Assembly: GCA_021767325.1 (NCBI GenBank)
Contig: JAASTM010000208.1
Coordinates: forward strand, 1 to 5,307
DNA length: 5,307 nucleotides
DNA from: Spirochaetales bacterium
GTDB taxonomy: Bacteria > Spirochaetota > Spirochaetia > DSM-16054 > Sediminispirochaetaceae
Direction of reading: 5' to 3'
Shown in pieces: positions 1-5,307 of this stretch (position 1 is the stretch's first letter; each line of letters starts with the position of its first letter). Below the pieces are notes generated by a model, which was not told the DNA's origin, searched no databases, and saw only the letters and a list, made by a program, of their open reading frames with translations. A program made the position numbers and the translations under genes.

Positions 1-583
1 CCTGCCGAATCGGACCGAGAAAATAGAGTATCAGATCGAAGAGATGAATGACCTGTTCGAGGAGCTGTCCTCCGCTCAACTCTTTTCTTTGCCACCAGTC
101 GGCATGCAGAGAGTTGCAGAAAAACCGGCTCTGCATCAGAAGCGGGCGTCCGGCACTGCGATCGTTGAGCGCAGCCTTCATCCGTCCGACCAAGGGGTGA
201 AAACGGTGATGAAAATCAACCTGTGTGATTACTCCGGCGTCTGCGGCGGCGCTGCAGATCGACTCAGCCCGTTCCAGGGTCAAGGCCAGCGGCTTCTCGA
301 GAAACAGGTGAACTCCCCTCTCAGCTGCGTACTCCACCTCTCCGCCATGCGCGTACGGCGGCACGCAGACAAATAAGACATCCGGATTCGTCGTATCCAC
401 CATACTCCTGAAGTCGGGGAAGTACGGCAGCGGCACTTCCAGCTCCTGTTGAAGCGCTGCGGCACTCCCCGCACTGCGGCTGCACACTCCGGCCAGCTCT
501 ACACCGCCGGCCTGCAGCGCGTTCCGCGCATGCATCCGGGCCATAGCCCCTGCTCCGAACAGAGCTGCTCTTATTTTGTCCAT
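1..583 (-). CDS. Gfo/Idh/MocA-family NAD(P)-dependent oxidoreductase, C-terminus cut by window edge
   Basis: This reading frame starts at the ATG at 583-581 and stays open for 194 codons to the window edge, so the C-terminal part (family length is usually 330-380 residues) is missing. The product is a cytoplasmic dehydrogenase acting on a sugar, cyclitol or related polyol with NAD(P). Visible are the Rossmann motif GAGAMA at residues 10-15, the family signature EKPLA at 96-100 with the expected catalytic lysine (K97), and the block GGQLLEQVIHLFD at 171-183. H180 is the usual catalytic histidine. The position that is often Asp in this block is Glu (E176), as in many family members with a GGQ..EQ..H version. 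The start is supported by a strong Shine-Dalgarno (GGGGAGG, 594-588) four bases upstream of the ATG, lying inside the end of the preceding gene. It overlaps that gene by 13 bases, so it is the third gene of the melA operon. The family is certain; the substrate is not determinable (inositol, galactose or keto-sugar derivatives are all possible). Confidence 0.93.
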   Translation of the reverse strand, partial: MDKIRAALFGAGAMARMHARNALQAGGVELAGVCSRSAGSAAALQQELEVPLPYFPDFRSMVDTTNPDVLFVCVPPYAHGGEVEYAAERGVHLFLEKPLALTLERAESICSAAADAGVITQVDFHHRFHPLVGRMKAALNDRSAGRPLLMQSRFFCNSLHADWWQRKELSGGQLLEQVIHLFDLILYFLGPIRQ

Positions 584-1647
584 ATTTCCTCCCCGTGAGA
601 GTCGGTAAAATCGACGCCCAGTTTTATCGCCTGCGACTGGTCGTCCATGACGCGCCGGTACTCCGCTTTTAGTGCCCAGTATGGAACCACCCTGTCGATT
701 ACCGCAGCCCCGTTCAGCTTGCCCTCCGTAATCAGACGCAGGCAGTGCGCCTCTATGCGCTCACCGCTCCAGCGGGGGTGCTCCCGGTTCGGATCGCTGG
801 CGGCGCGGGAGAAGATAATCTGAGGACGGTTCATATGTGCCTCAGCCCCGAAATCCAGCCCTGCCGGATAAGGTGCCGGAAAGGCGGCACAGACCACAGC
901 GCCCCCGAAGGCAACCCCCCGCAGCCCCGCCTGCAGGGCGGAGGCCGAACCGGAGAGTTCGATTACCGCATCGACCCCGCGTCCTCCGCAGAACTCCTTC
1001 AACCGGCGCCCAATATCACGCCCCTCCGGTCCGGTCGGGTCTATACACAGATCCGCTCCCATTCGTTCCGCCGCCGCCCTCCGGGCAGCCAACGGATCAA
1101 TTCCGATGACCGGGGAGATACCGCTCAGACCGGCCAGCTGCACGGTAATCAGACCGATCGCCCCTAATCCGAACACCGCCACGGAATCACCGATCCGCAC
1201 CCCCGCATCCCGCAGAGCCGCCAAAGCGAACCTGGCCGGATCCAGACAGAGGGCCGATTTCCAGTGCACCGACCGCGGCAGCCTCCACACCCGCCCGCGG
1301 GGCAGCAATGCCCGGCGGGCAAAGGTGGAATAGCCGAACACCGTATCGCCGGCTGCAAGGTCCGTCACAGCTGCACCCACCTCGATAACCTGTCCGCAGA
1401 CCATATTTCCAACTGCGATGCAATCGGAGTCCCCTTCCCGGGCCGCACTCCGCTCATGGAGGCTCAGCTCGGCATTCCACGGCCCGCGGGCGGCGGCAGT
1501 ACCCTTTATCATAGAAAACTCGGTGCCATGTTTGATCGCCCCGTAACGGCAGTCGACCAGCACCTCATCAGCCGCCGGATGCAATTCCGCCAACTCCCTC
1601 CATTCGAAACTTCCCGGCGGACTGGCCACCAACTGGTAGTTTTTCAT
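571..1647 (-). CDS. MDR-superfamily (alcohol/polyol dehydrogenase-like) oxidoreductase without visible zinc ligands
   Basis: This is a complete 358-residue medium-chain dehydrogenase/reductase. The N-terminal GroES-like domain covers about residues 1-125 and the Rossmann domain about 150-290. The nucleotide-binding motif GLGAIG is at 160-165, and the second strand ends in Asp (VIGID, D184), which in this fold suggests NAD(H) rather than NADP(H). Where classical zinc alcohol dehydrogenases have GxCGTD, this protein reads YGAIKHGTEF (35-44), and no four-cysteine structural-zinc lobe follows. The GTE motif places it with the BchC-like and 'bi-domain oxidoreductase' branch of MDR proteins. It probably oxidises or reduces a sugar or polyol made available by the upstream glycosidase. 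The ATG shares its A with the melA stop codon (TAATG), and no good Shine-Dalgarno is visible, so translation is probably coupled to melA. Its 3' end overlaps the Gfo/Idh gene by 13 bases and carries that gene's ribosome binding site. The family is secure; the reaction is unknown. Confidence 0.92.
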   Translation of the reverse strand: MKNYQLVASPPGSFEWRELAELHPAADEVLVDCRYGAIKHGTEFSMIKGTAAARGPWNAELSLHERSAAREGDSDCIAVGNMVCGQVIEVGAAVTDLAAGDTVFGYSTFARRALLPRGRVWRLPRSVHWKSALCLDPARFALAALRDAGVRIGDSVAVFGLGAIGLITVQLAGLSGISPVIGIDPLAARRAAAERMGADLCIDPTGPEGRDIGRRLKEFCGGRGVDAVIELSGSASALQAGLRGVAFGGAVVCAAFPAPYPAGLDFGAEAHMNRPQIIFSRAASDPNREHPRWSGERIEAHCLRLITEGKLNGAAVIDRVVPYWALKAEYRRVMDDQSQAIKLGVDFTDSHGEEIWTK

Positions 1648-2951
1648 TATATTATCCGGCAGTACTCACCGTGGGCCGCCAGCATGTCGTCACAGAGGGC
1701 GATAGTATCGTCTATACTCAGCTCGGCGGAGGTGTGGGGGTCGAGCAGCGCCGCCTGATACAAGGCCTCCCGCTTTCCGCTCAATGCCGCTTCAATTGTC
1801 ATTAGCTGCACATTCACCGCCGCGCTGTTCAAGGCGGCACACTGAGTCGGCAGCGGGCCCGAGTAGACCCCCTGCACCCCGTTGCGGTCCACCAGACAGG
1901 GCACCTCGACCACCGCTTCGGGGCCGAGGTTCGGAATGAGGCCCTGATTGGCCACATTGGCGTGAACCCGCCGGGGCCGGCCGCTGACCACCGAATCCAT
2001 GATTCTGGATGCATACTCATAAGAGCGGCTGTGGGTGATATCCCCATTATTGACCAGGGTATCCCGGCGCTGATTCCACTCCTCAATCTGCTGCCGGCAG
2101 CGGCGCGGATATTCATCCAGGGGAATCTGGTAGTCCTCGATGAGCCGGGGATAGGCCGCTTTTATCCAATAGGGCGTGTATTCGGCATTGTGTTCGGATG
2201 ATTCGGTTACATAATATCCGAAGCGCCGCATCAGCTCGAAGCGCAGACTGTCCGGATGTCCTTTCAGCTCCGCCGCGCGCCGTCGAATTTCAGGATACAG
2301 ATCCTCTCCGCCATGGCGGATCTTCAGCAGCCAGGCCATGTGATTGATTCCGGCGATGTGCCACTGTACTTCCTCGGCCGGCAGCTCCAAACCGACGTAA
2401 CTGAGCAGACGCGGCACACAGACCTGCACCGAATGACACAAGCCCACCGTCGCCACACCGGAGACCCTCAAGAGTGCCCCGGTAATTATTGACATCGGAT
2501 TGGCATAGTTGAGTAGCAGCGCATCCGGACAGACCGCCTCCATTTGGCGGACTATCGGAAGCATCACCTGTAGGGTCCGTAGCCCGCGGAAGATGCCCCC
2601 GATTCCGAGAGTATCGCCGATGGTCTGACGCAGTCCGTACCGCGCCGGCACTTCGAAATCAATAATTGTGGCCGGGTCGTAGCCGCCCACCTGAACTGCA
2701 TTCACCACAAAATCGGCCCCCTGCAGGGCTGACTCCCTTTCCTCCTCACCGCAGAAAGACCGAATGACCGCCCGCCCTGAGTTCAGATTACGGTTCAAAT
2801 TCCGCAGCATTTGCTCCGAATCACGCAGCCGCCGCCCGTCGATGTCATAGAGATGAATCTCCGCCGCCTGCAGCGAGGGGGTCAGCAGCGCATCCCCGAG
2901 CACATTCTTTGCAAAAATGGTACTACCCGCACCTAAAAATGTAATTCTCAT
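1647..2951 (-). CDS. melA: GH4 family alpha-galactosidase (MelA-like), NAD+ and divalent-metal dependent
   Basis: This 434-residue protein is a cytoplasmic glycosidase of family GH4, which cleaves by transient NAD+ oxidation at C3 and needs a divalent metal, usually Mn2+. It closely resembles E. coli MelA as I recall that sequence: the N-terminal NAD motif MRITFLGAGSTIFAKNVLGD (1-20), VGGYDPATIIDFE (88-100), QTIGDTLGIGGIFRGLRT (109-126), NYANP (148-152), CHSV (172-175), GINHMAW (201-207), YYVTESSEHNAEYTP (246-260) and the near-terminal DPHTSAEL. Cys172 and His204 are the likely metal ligands. CHSV is the MelA form and differs from the phospho-glucosidase GH4 groups, which fits uptake by an ABC transporter rather than a PTS. 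The open frame extends 59 codons further upstream, but that extension crosses into the divergent araC gene and is not family-like, so ATG 2951-2949 is chosen; a GTG two codons earlier (2957) is possible. No strong Shine-Dalgarno is seen. It is the first gene of the minus-strand operon. Alpha-galactosidase is preferred; alpha-glucosidase or alpha-glucuronidase specificity cannot be fully excluded. Confidence 0.93.
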   Translation of the reverse strand: MRITFLGAGSTIFAKNVLGDALLTPSLQAAEIHLYDIDGRRLRDSEQMLRNLNRNLNSGRAVIRSFCGEEERESALQGADFVVNAVQVGGYDPATIIDFEVPARYGLRQTIGDTLGIGGIFRGLRTLQVMLPIVRQMEAVCPDALLLNYANPMSIITGALLRVSGVATVGLCHSVQVCVPRLLSYVGLELPAEEVQWHIAGINHMAWLLKIRHGGEDLYPEIRRRAAELKGHPDSLRFELMRRFGYYVTESSEHNAEYTPYWIKAAYPRLIEDYQIPLDEYPRRCRQQIEEWNQRRDTLVNNGDITHSRSYEYASRIMDSVVSGRPRRVHANVANQGLIPNLGPEAVVEVPCLVDRNGVQGVYSGPLPTQCAALNSAAVNVQLMTIEAALSGKREALYQAALLDPHTSAELSIDDTIALCDDMLAAHGEYCRII

Positions 2952-3021
2952 GGCCACAGCATACGCCCACCAAAACCGGGCGTATATAGCAAAATGTGGA
3001 CTCCCATGATAGGATATGAAC
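2952..3021. promoter_or_regulatory. Divergent melA / araC promoter region
   Basis: This gap of only 70 bases separates the two divergent start codons, so both promoters must lie here or reach into the flanking genes. A TATATA sequence at 2983-2988 reads the same on both strands and could be a -10 box in either direction. A weaker CATGAT at 3005-3010 lies too close to the araC start to be convincing. No good -35 hexamer is paired with either, as expected if an activator is needed. The TATATA box overlaps the right arm of the inverted repeat at 2961-2985. This is inference from position and pattern only. Confidence 0.4.
2961..2985. repeat. Perfect 8-bp inverted repeat, candidate operator or leader hairpin
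   Basis: The arms are ATACGCCC (2961-2968) and GGGCGTAT (2978-2985), exact reverse complements separated by nine A/C-rich bases. The repeat sits in the melA/araC intergenic gap, its inner side 10 bases from the melA ATG, and its right arm overlaps the TATATA box. It could be a dimeric repressor or activator operator serving both promoters. If transcribed into the melA leader it would form a GC-rich hairpin that encloses the only purine-rich stretch (GGTGGG) able to act as a ribosome binding site. There is no U-tract, so it is not an intrinsic terminator. The repeat is seen directly; its function is inferred. Confidence 0.6.
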
Positions 3022-3879
3022 ATGAAAAATGGGGTGGAATATTTCAACACCATTGCCCCACAGGCCGATACCAACCTGCTGTACACCGGACACGAACAGT
3101 GTCCGCCGAACAAACACTGCAGCGGCATACGCTCGCATTTCCTGCTGCATTACGTGCTGAGCGGCAGCGGCTGGGTGCACACTTACGATACAGCCCGGAA
3201 GCTGAGCGCCGGAGACCTTTTCTGTTATTTTCCGGAACAGGCGATGAGCTACGCATCCGACAAAGCTGATCCGTGGCACTTCGCCTGGATAGGATTTCAG
3301 GGCGACCGTGCCGCAGAAATAGTACGGTACTGCGGTTTTTCTGAGAACAGGATCATCTGCTTCCGCTCTTTTTCGCAGCGGATTGCGGATAGACTGGCCG
3401 AAATCATCCTGGTGCAGGCTAAACGCGCCCGGGGTTTCGAACTGGTCTCCGACGGGCTGCTGCTGCAGTTTTTTGGTGAATTGATGGACGAAGCCCACAA
3501 TCCAGATGAGAAGGGTTTTTCTCCCGCAACCGGCTCGGAGGCGGACCAGCATTTTTCCCCCCACCAGCCTCAGCCTTATTTCTATGTAGAGGCCATGAAG
3601 CGCTTCATCCGAACCAACTACCAGAAGCCGATTAGCGTGCAGCATGTGATTGATTATATCGGCGTAGACCGCTCATACGCCTCACGTATCTTCCGCAAAA
3701 CCGAAAACAGGACCTTACAGCGCTATCTGATCGAACAGCGAATGGATGCGGCCAAACGTCTCCTGTCGCAAAAACGCTTATCAATTCGGGAGGTGGCGCA
3801 TTCGGTCGGCTATACCGATTACGCCAGTTTCGAACGGAGGTTTAGATTAGAGGCGGGCTGCTCACCCTCGGAGTACTAG
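3022..3879 (+). CDS. AraC-family transcriptional regulator (sugar-responsive)
   Basis: This 285-residue protein is a cytoplasmic DNA-binding regulator. The N-terminal half (about 1-110) fits the AraC cupin-type ligand-binding domain, with LLHYVLSGSGWVHT (41-54), LSAGDLFCYFP (61-71) and PWHFAWIGFQG (84-94), all typical of the MsmR/RafR-like sugar regulators. A variable linker (about 155-185) follows. The C-terminal AraC domain (about 187-285) has a first helix-turn-helix around 206-226 and the second-HTH signature from SIREVAHSVGY (254-264) to SPSEY at the very end. The protein stops immediately after SPSEY, slightly shorter than most relatives. A longer start at 3016 exists, but an in-frame TAG at 3010-3012 blocks anything further upstream. 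AGGA at 3011-3014 is seven bases from ATG 3022 and too close to 3016, so 3022 is preferred. It lies divergent to melA and directly before the sugar-binding-protein gene, so it probably controls both units in response to the transported sugar. Its stop codon falls inside the first GTAC repeat of the downstream promoter region. Confidence 0.95.
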   Translation: MKNGVEYFNTIAPQADTNLLYTGHEQCPPNKHCSGIRSHFLLHYVLSGSGWVHTYDTARKLSAGDLFCYFPEQAMSYASDKADPWHFAWIGFQGDRAAEIVRYCGFSENRIICFRSFSQRIADRLAEIILVQAKRARGFELVSDGLLLQFFGELMDEAHNPDEKGFSPATGSEADQHFSPHQPQPYFYVEAMKRFIRTNYQKPISVQHVIDYIGVDRSYASRIFRKTENRTLQRYLIEQRMDAAKRLLSQKRLSIREVAHSVGYTDYASFERRFRLEAGCSPSEY

Positions 3880-3923
3880 CGGTACCAAATCGGTACTACA
3901 GTACTATTGTTCGCCGGCCGTAC
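3872..3923 (+). repeat. Cluster of five GTAC-centred repeats, candidate AraC-protein binding sites
   Basis: GTAC cores occur at 3873-3876, 3882-3885, 3893-3896, 3901-3904 and 3920-3923. Four share a wider form, AGTACTA or GGTACYA (3872, 3881, 3892, 3900). Core spacings are 9, 11, 8 and 19 bases. The best direct repeat is CGGTACCA (3880-3887) with CGGTACTA (3891-3898), 11 bases apart, about one helix turn. GTACT (3893-3897) and AGTAC (3900-3904) also form a small inverted repeat. Four of the cores end just upstream of the candidate -35 box at 3907, where AraC-type activators normally bind as direct repeats. The pattern is visible; the assignment to the neighbouring regulator is inference. Confidence 0.5.
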
Positions 3924-3935
3924 TGCGGATACCAT
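3907..3935 (+). promoter_or_regulatory. Candidate sigma-70-type promoter for the sugar-binding-protein gene
   Basis: A -35-like TTGTTC (3907-3912) and a -10-like TACCAT (3930-3935) are separated by 17 bases, the preferred spacing. Both hexamers are imperfect, consistent with an activator-dependent promoter. Transcription would begin near 3942, giving a leader of about 30 bases. The upstream GTAC repeats abut the -35 box and a fifth copy lies in the spacer. No terminator is seen after araC, so read-through from araC is also possible. Confidence 0.45.
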
Positions 3936-3956
3936 TCTATAGGTAAAAAAGATAAA

Positions 3957-3963
3957 AAGGAGG
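3957..3963 (+). promoter_or_regulatory. Strong Shine-Dalgarno (AAGGAGG) of the binding-protein gene
   Basis: AAGGAGG is ten bases upstream of ATG 3974 and five bases upstream of another ATG at 3969. The nearer ATG reads ATG CTA TGA and stops at once, so ATG 3974 is the real gene start. The strength of this site fits the high expression usual for periplasmic binding proteins. Confidence 0.85.
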
Positions 3964-3973
3964 AAAAGATGCT

Positions 3974-5307
3974 ATGAAAAAGTGCATAGTACTATTCACT
4001 TATCTGCTTCTTCTCACAGCGTTTGTGTGGGCCGGAGGCCAGAGTGAGGCTCAGGACCAGGCTGCCGAAGAGCCGGCGGCCGAACAGATGGAAGGGCCGG
4101 TCTCAATCGATTTCTGGTCGACCCAGACACAGTCCGACCGTATGGCGACTATCCAGGTCTTGATCGATACCTTCGAGGCCCTGAACCCGAACATCTCGGT
4201 GAATCTGGTAGCAGTCGATGAAAACGACATGGCAACCCAGCTGAACACCGCTGCCGCCGCCGGTACTCTGCCGGGGATGATCGAGTGTGCTGCCGAAAAC
4301 GCAGTCGCCTTCGGCACCGAGGGGCTGCTCGATCCGCAGGCCATAACCAAGGTCATCAATGAGGTTGGCAAAAGCAAGTTCTATGCCGGCACCCTGCGCC
4401 TGAATGAAACTGCCGACAAGGGCAGCTACTACGGGGTTCCCTATCACGGGTGGGTACAGGGCATCTGGTACCGGGCCGACTGGTTCGAAGAAGCCGGACT
4501 GAATCCGCCGGCGACCTGGGAGGACATCCGTAAGGCCGCCGAATACTTCTATCAGCCCGATAAAAACCAGTATGGCATTCTGGTCGGCACCAAGGCCGAA
4601 GCCTATGCCGAGCAGTGCTTTACACAGATCGCCATGGCCAACGGGGCCGAACTCTTCGATGCCGACGGAAACCTGATCTTCGATTCCCCGGAGATGGAGG
4701 AAGCAATCGAGTATTATGCCCAGCTAGCCCAGTACACACCTCCCGGCCCGCAAACCTGGCGCGCCCGCGATTACTACCTGCAGGGCAAAATGGCGATGTT
4801 CTTCTACTCTACCTACATCATGGACGACCTTGCCATCGAAGAAAACGCCCAAAACTCACTGACCAGCGAAAACTTTGCCGACCTCGAGGGCAAGAGCTTT
4901 GACCCGGAACTGGTACAGAACACCCGGCTTGCTCCGACCATTACCAACTCTCAGGACGCCGGCTACGGCACCATCGTGAGCTTCGGTATACCCGATCACG
5001 GCGATCCGGCCAAAATCGCAGCAGCCCAGAAATTCATCCGCTACCTGTTTACCCCGAACGCCTATATCACCTGGCTGCACATGGCTCCCGGCGGCATGAA
5101 CCCGGTATTGAAAGAGATTGCCACTAACGCCCGTTTCCAGAACGATCCGAAAGGCATCTTTCAGCACTACGGCGCGGAGAAGATGGCCGAGATTATCCAG
5201 GGTCTCGACAGTATAGAGACCTTCAGCATCGTTGAAGGAAAGCGCATGGCCGCGGCCAGCACCATTTATTCGAAACAGATCATCCCCCAAATGATTTACA
5301 AAATCAC
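3974..5307 (+). CDS. ABC-transporter sugar-binding protein (SBP family 1), C-terminus cut by window edge
   Basis: The frame is open from ATG 3974 for 444 codons to the window edge. Judging by family lengths, only a short C-terminal tail is probably missing. It is a periplasmic extracellular solute-binding protein of the MalE/MsmE type (COG1653-like) that delivers a sugar or oligosaccharide to an ABC permease. Residues 1-20 are a signal peptide (Lys2-Lys3, a hydrophobic core, then VWA) with likely cleavage before GGQSEA. There is no lipobox cysteine at the cleavage site; Cys4 lies before the hydrophobic core. An acidic, alanine-rich linker (21-42) leads into the mature domain. Recognisable blocks are GTLPGMIE (97-104), YYGVPY (152-157), WYRADWFEEAGLNPPATWEDI (165-185, residues W165, G175, P178-P179 and W182 being the family hallmarks), YLQGKMAMFF (268-277) and FIRYLFTPNAY (354-364). 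It follows araC by 94 bases on the same strand; permease genes are expected to the right. The ligand is unknown; the neighbouring MelA suggests an alpha-galactoside. Confidence 0.93.
   Translation, partial: MKKCIVLFTYLLLLTAFVWAGGQSEAQDQAAEEPAAEQMEGPVSIDFWSTQTQSDRMATIQVLIDTFEALNPNISVNLVAVDENDMATQLNTAAAAGTLPGMIECAAENAVAFGTEGLLDPQAITKVINEVGKSKFYAGTLRLNETADKGSYYGVPYHGWVQGIWYRADWFEEAGLNPPATWEDIRKAAEYFYQPDKNQYGILVGTKAEAYAEQCFTQIAMANGAELFDADGNLIFDSPEMEEAIEYYAQLAQYTPPGPQTWRARDYYLQGKMAMFFYSTYIMDDLAIEENAQNSLTSENFADLEGKSFDPELVQNTRLAPTITNSQDAGYGTIVSFGIPDHGDPAKIAAAQKFIRYLFTPNAYITWLHMAPGGMNPVLKEIATNARFQNDPKGIFQHYGAEKMAEIIQGLDSIETFSIVEGKRMAAASTIYSKQIIPQMIYKI

Noticed and set aside
44..376. 110-codon plus-strand open frame at the left edge
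   Set aside because: It lies opposite the Gfo/Idh gene, whose frame is confirmed by the GAGAMA, EKPLA and GGQLLEQVIH motifs.
745..1167. Plus-strand open frames (745-1167 and 837-1109) opposite the MDR gene
   Set aside because: Pro/Arg-rich translations with no domain, overlapping each other and a conserved gene; typical shadows.
1264..1758. 164-codon plus-strand open frame opposite the MDR and melA genes
   Set aside because: It spans the junction of two well-supported genes on the other strand and has a low-complexity, proline/arginine-rich start; a shadow frame in GC-rich DNA.
2952..3128. 59-codon upstream extension of the melA open frame
   Set aside because: It runs through the intergenic gap into the opposite-strand araC gene and is unlike GH4 N-termini; the conserved MRITFLGAGS start at 2951 fits the family.
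2923..3645. 240-codon minus-strand open frame opposite araC
   Set aside because: It is antisense to a clear AraC-family gene and its translation shows no recognisable domain.
3880..3956. Possible intrinsic terminator after araC
   Set aside because: Only short GC palindromes (around CGCCGGCCG, 3912-3920) are present, without a longer stem followed by a T-tract.
3969..3971. ATG 3969 as the start of the binding-protein gene
   Set aside because: It meets a stop after two codons and is out of frame with the signal peptide; ATG 3974 is the real start.
4856..5290. 144-codon minus-strand open frame opposite the binding protein (also 4051-4447)
   Set aside because: Antisense to a conserved binding-protein domain and without recognisable features.

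Overview
The window looks like part of a sugar-uptake and glycoside-catabolism locus from a fairly GC-rich bacterium, most likely a free-living spirochaete. The best clue is the solute-binding protein: its signal peptide ends ...VWA and is followed at once by GGQSEA. Many Spirochaeta/Sphaerochaeta-type binding proteins have this non-lipoprotein form. I recognise the style rather than a species, so the genus is left open.

Five genes fill almost all of the window, and two run off its edges. On the minus strand, read from about 2951 down to 1, are a GH4 alpha-galactosidase of the MelA type (1647-2951), a zinc-ligand-poor MDR-superfamily dehydrogenase (571-1647) and a Gfo/Idh/MocA oxidoreductase (1-583, C-terminus missing). 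These three overlap by 1 and 13 bases and are surely one operon. On the plus strand are an AraC-family regulator (3022-3879, divergent from melA) and, 94 bases later, an ABC-transporter sugar-binding protein (3974 to the right edge, last residues missing). The binding protein is presumably followed outside the window by permease genes.

The likely working model is this. The binding protein captures an oligosaccharide or glycoside in the periplasm and passes it to an ABC permease. MelA cleaves it in the cytoplasm by the NAD+/metal-dependent redox mechanism of GH4. The two dehydrogenases then process a released sugar or aglycone. The AraC protein senses the sugar and controls both transcription units. 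The exact substrate cannot be read from the sequence; an alpha-galactoside is the best guess.

There are only two intergenic regions. The divergent melA/araC gap (2952-3021) holds a perfect 8-bp inverted repeat with a 9-bp spacer that overlaps a TATATA box. The araC/binding-protein gap (3880-3973) holds a dense cluster of GTAC-centred repeats just upstream of a plausible -35/-10 pair, followed by a strong Shine-Dalgarno sequence and a two-codon mini-ORF overlapping the real start. I saw no RNA genes, mobile elements, CRISPR arrays or convincing intrinsic terminators. The most interesting unexplained signals are the two candidate operators and the MDR + Gfo/Idh gene pair, which resembles a split form of known bi-domain oxidoreductases. 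I found no clear evidence of a wholly new system.
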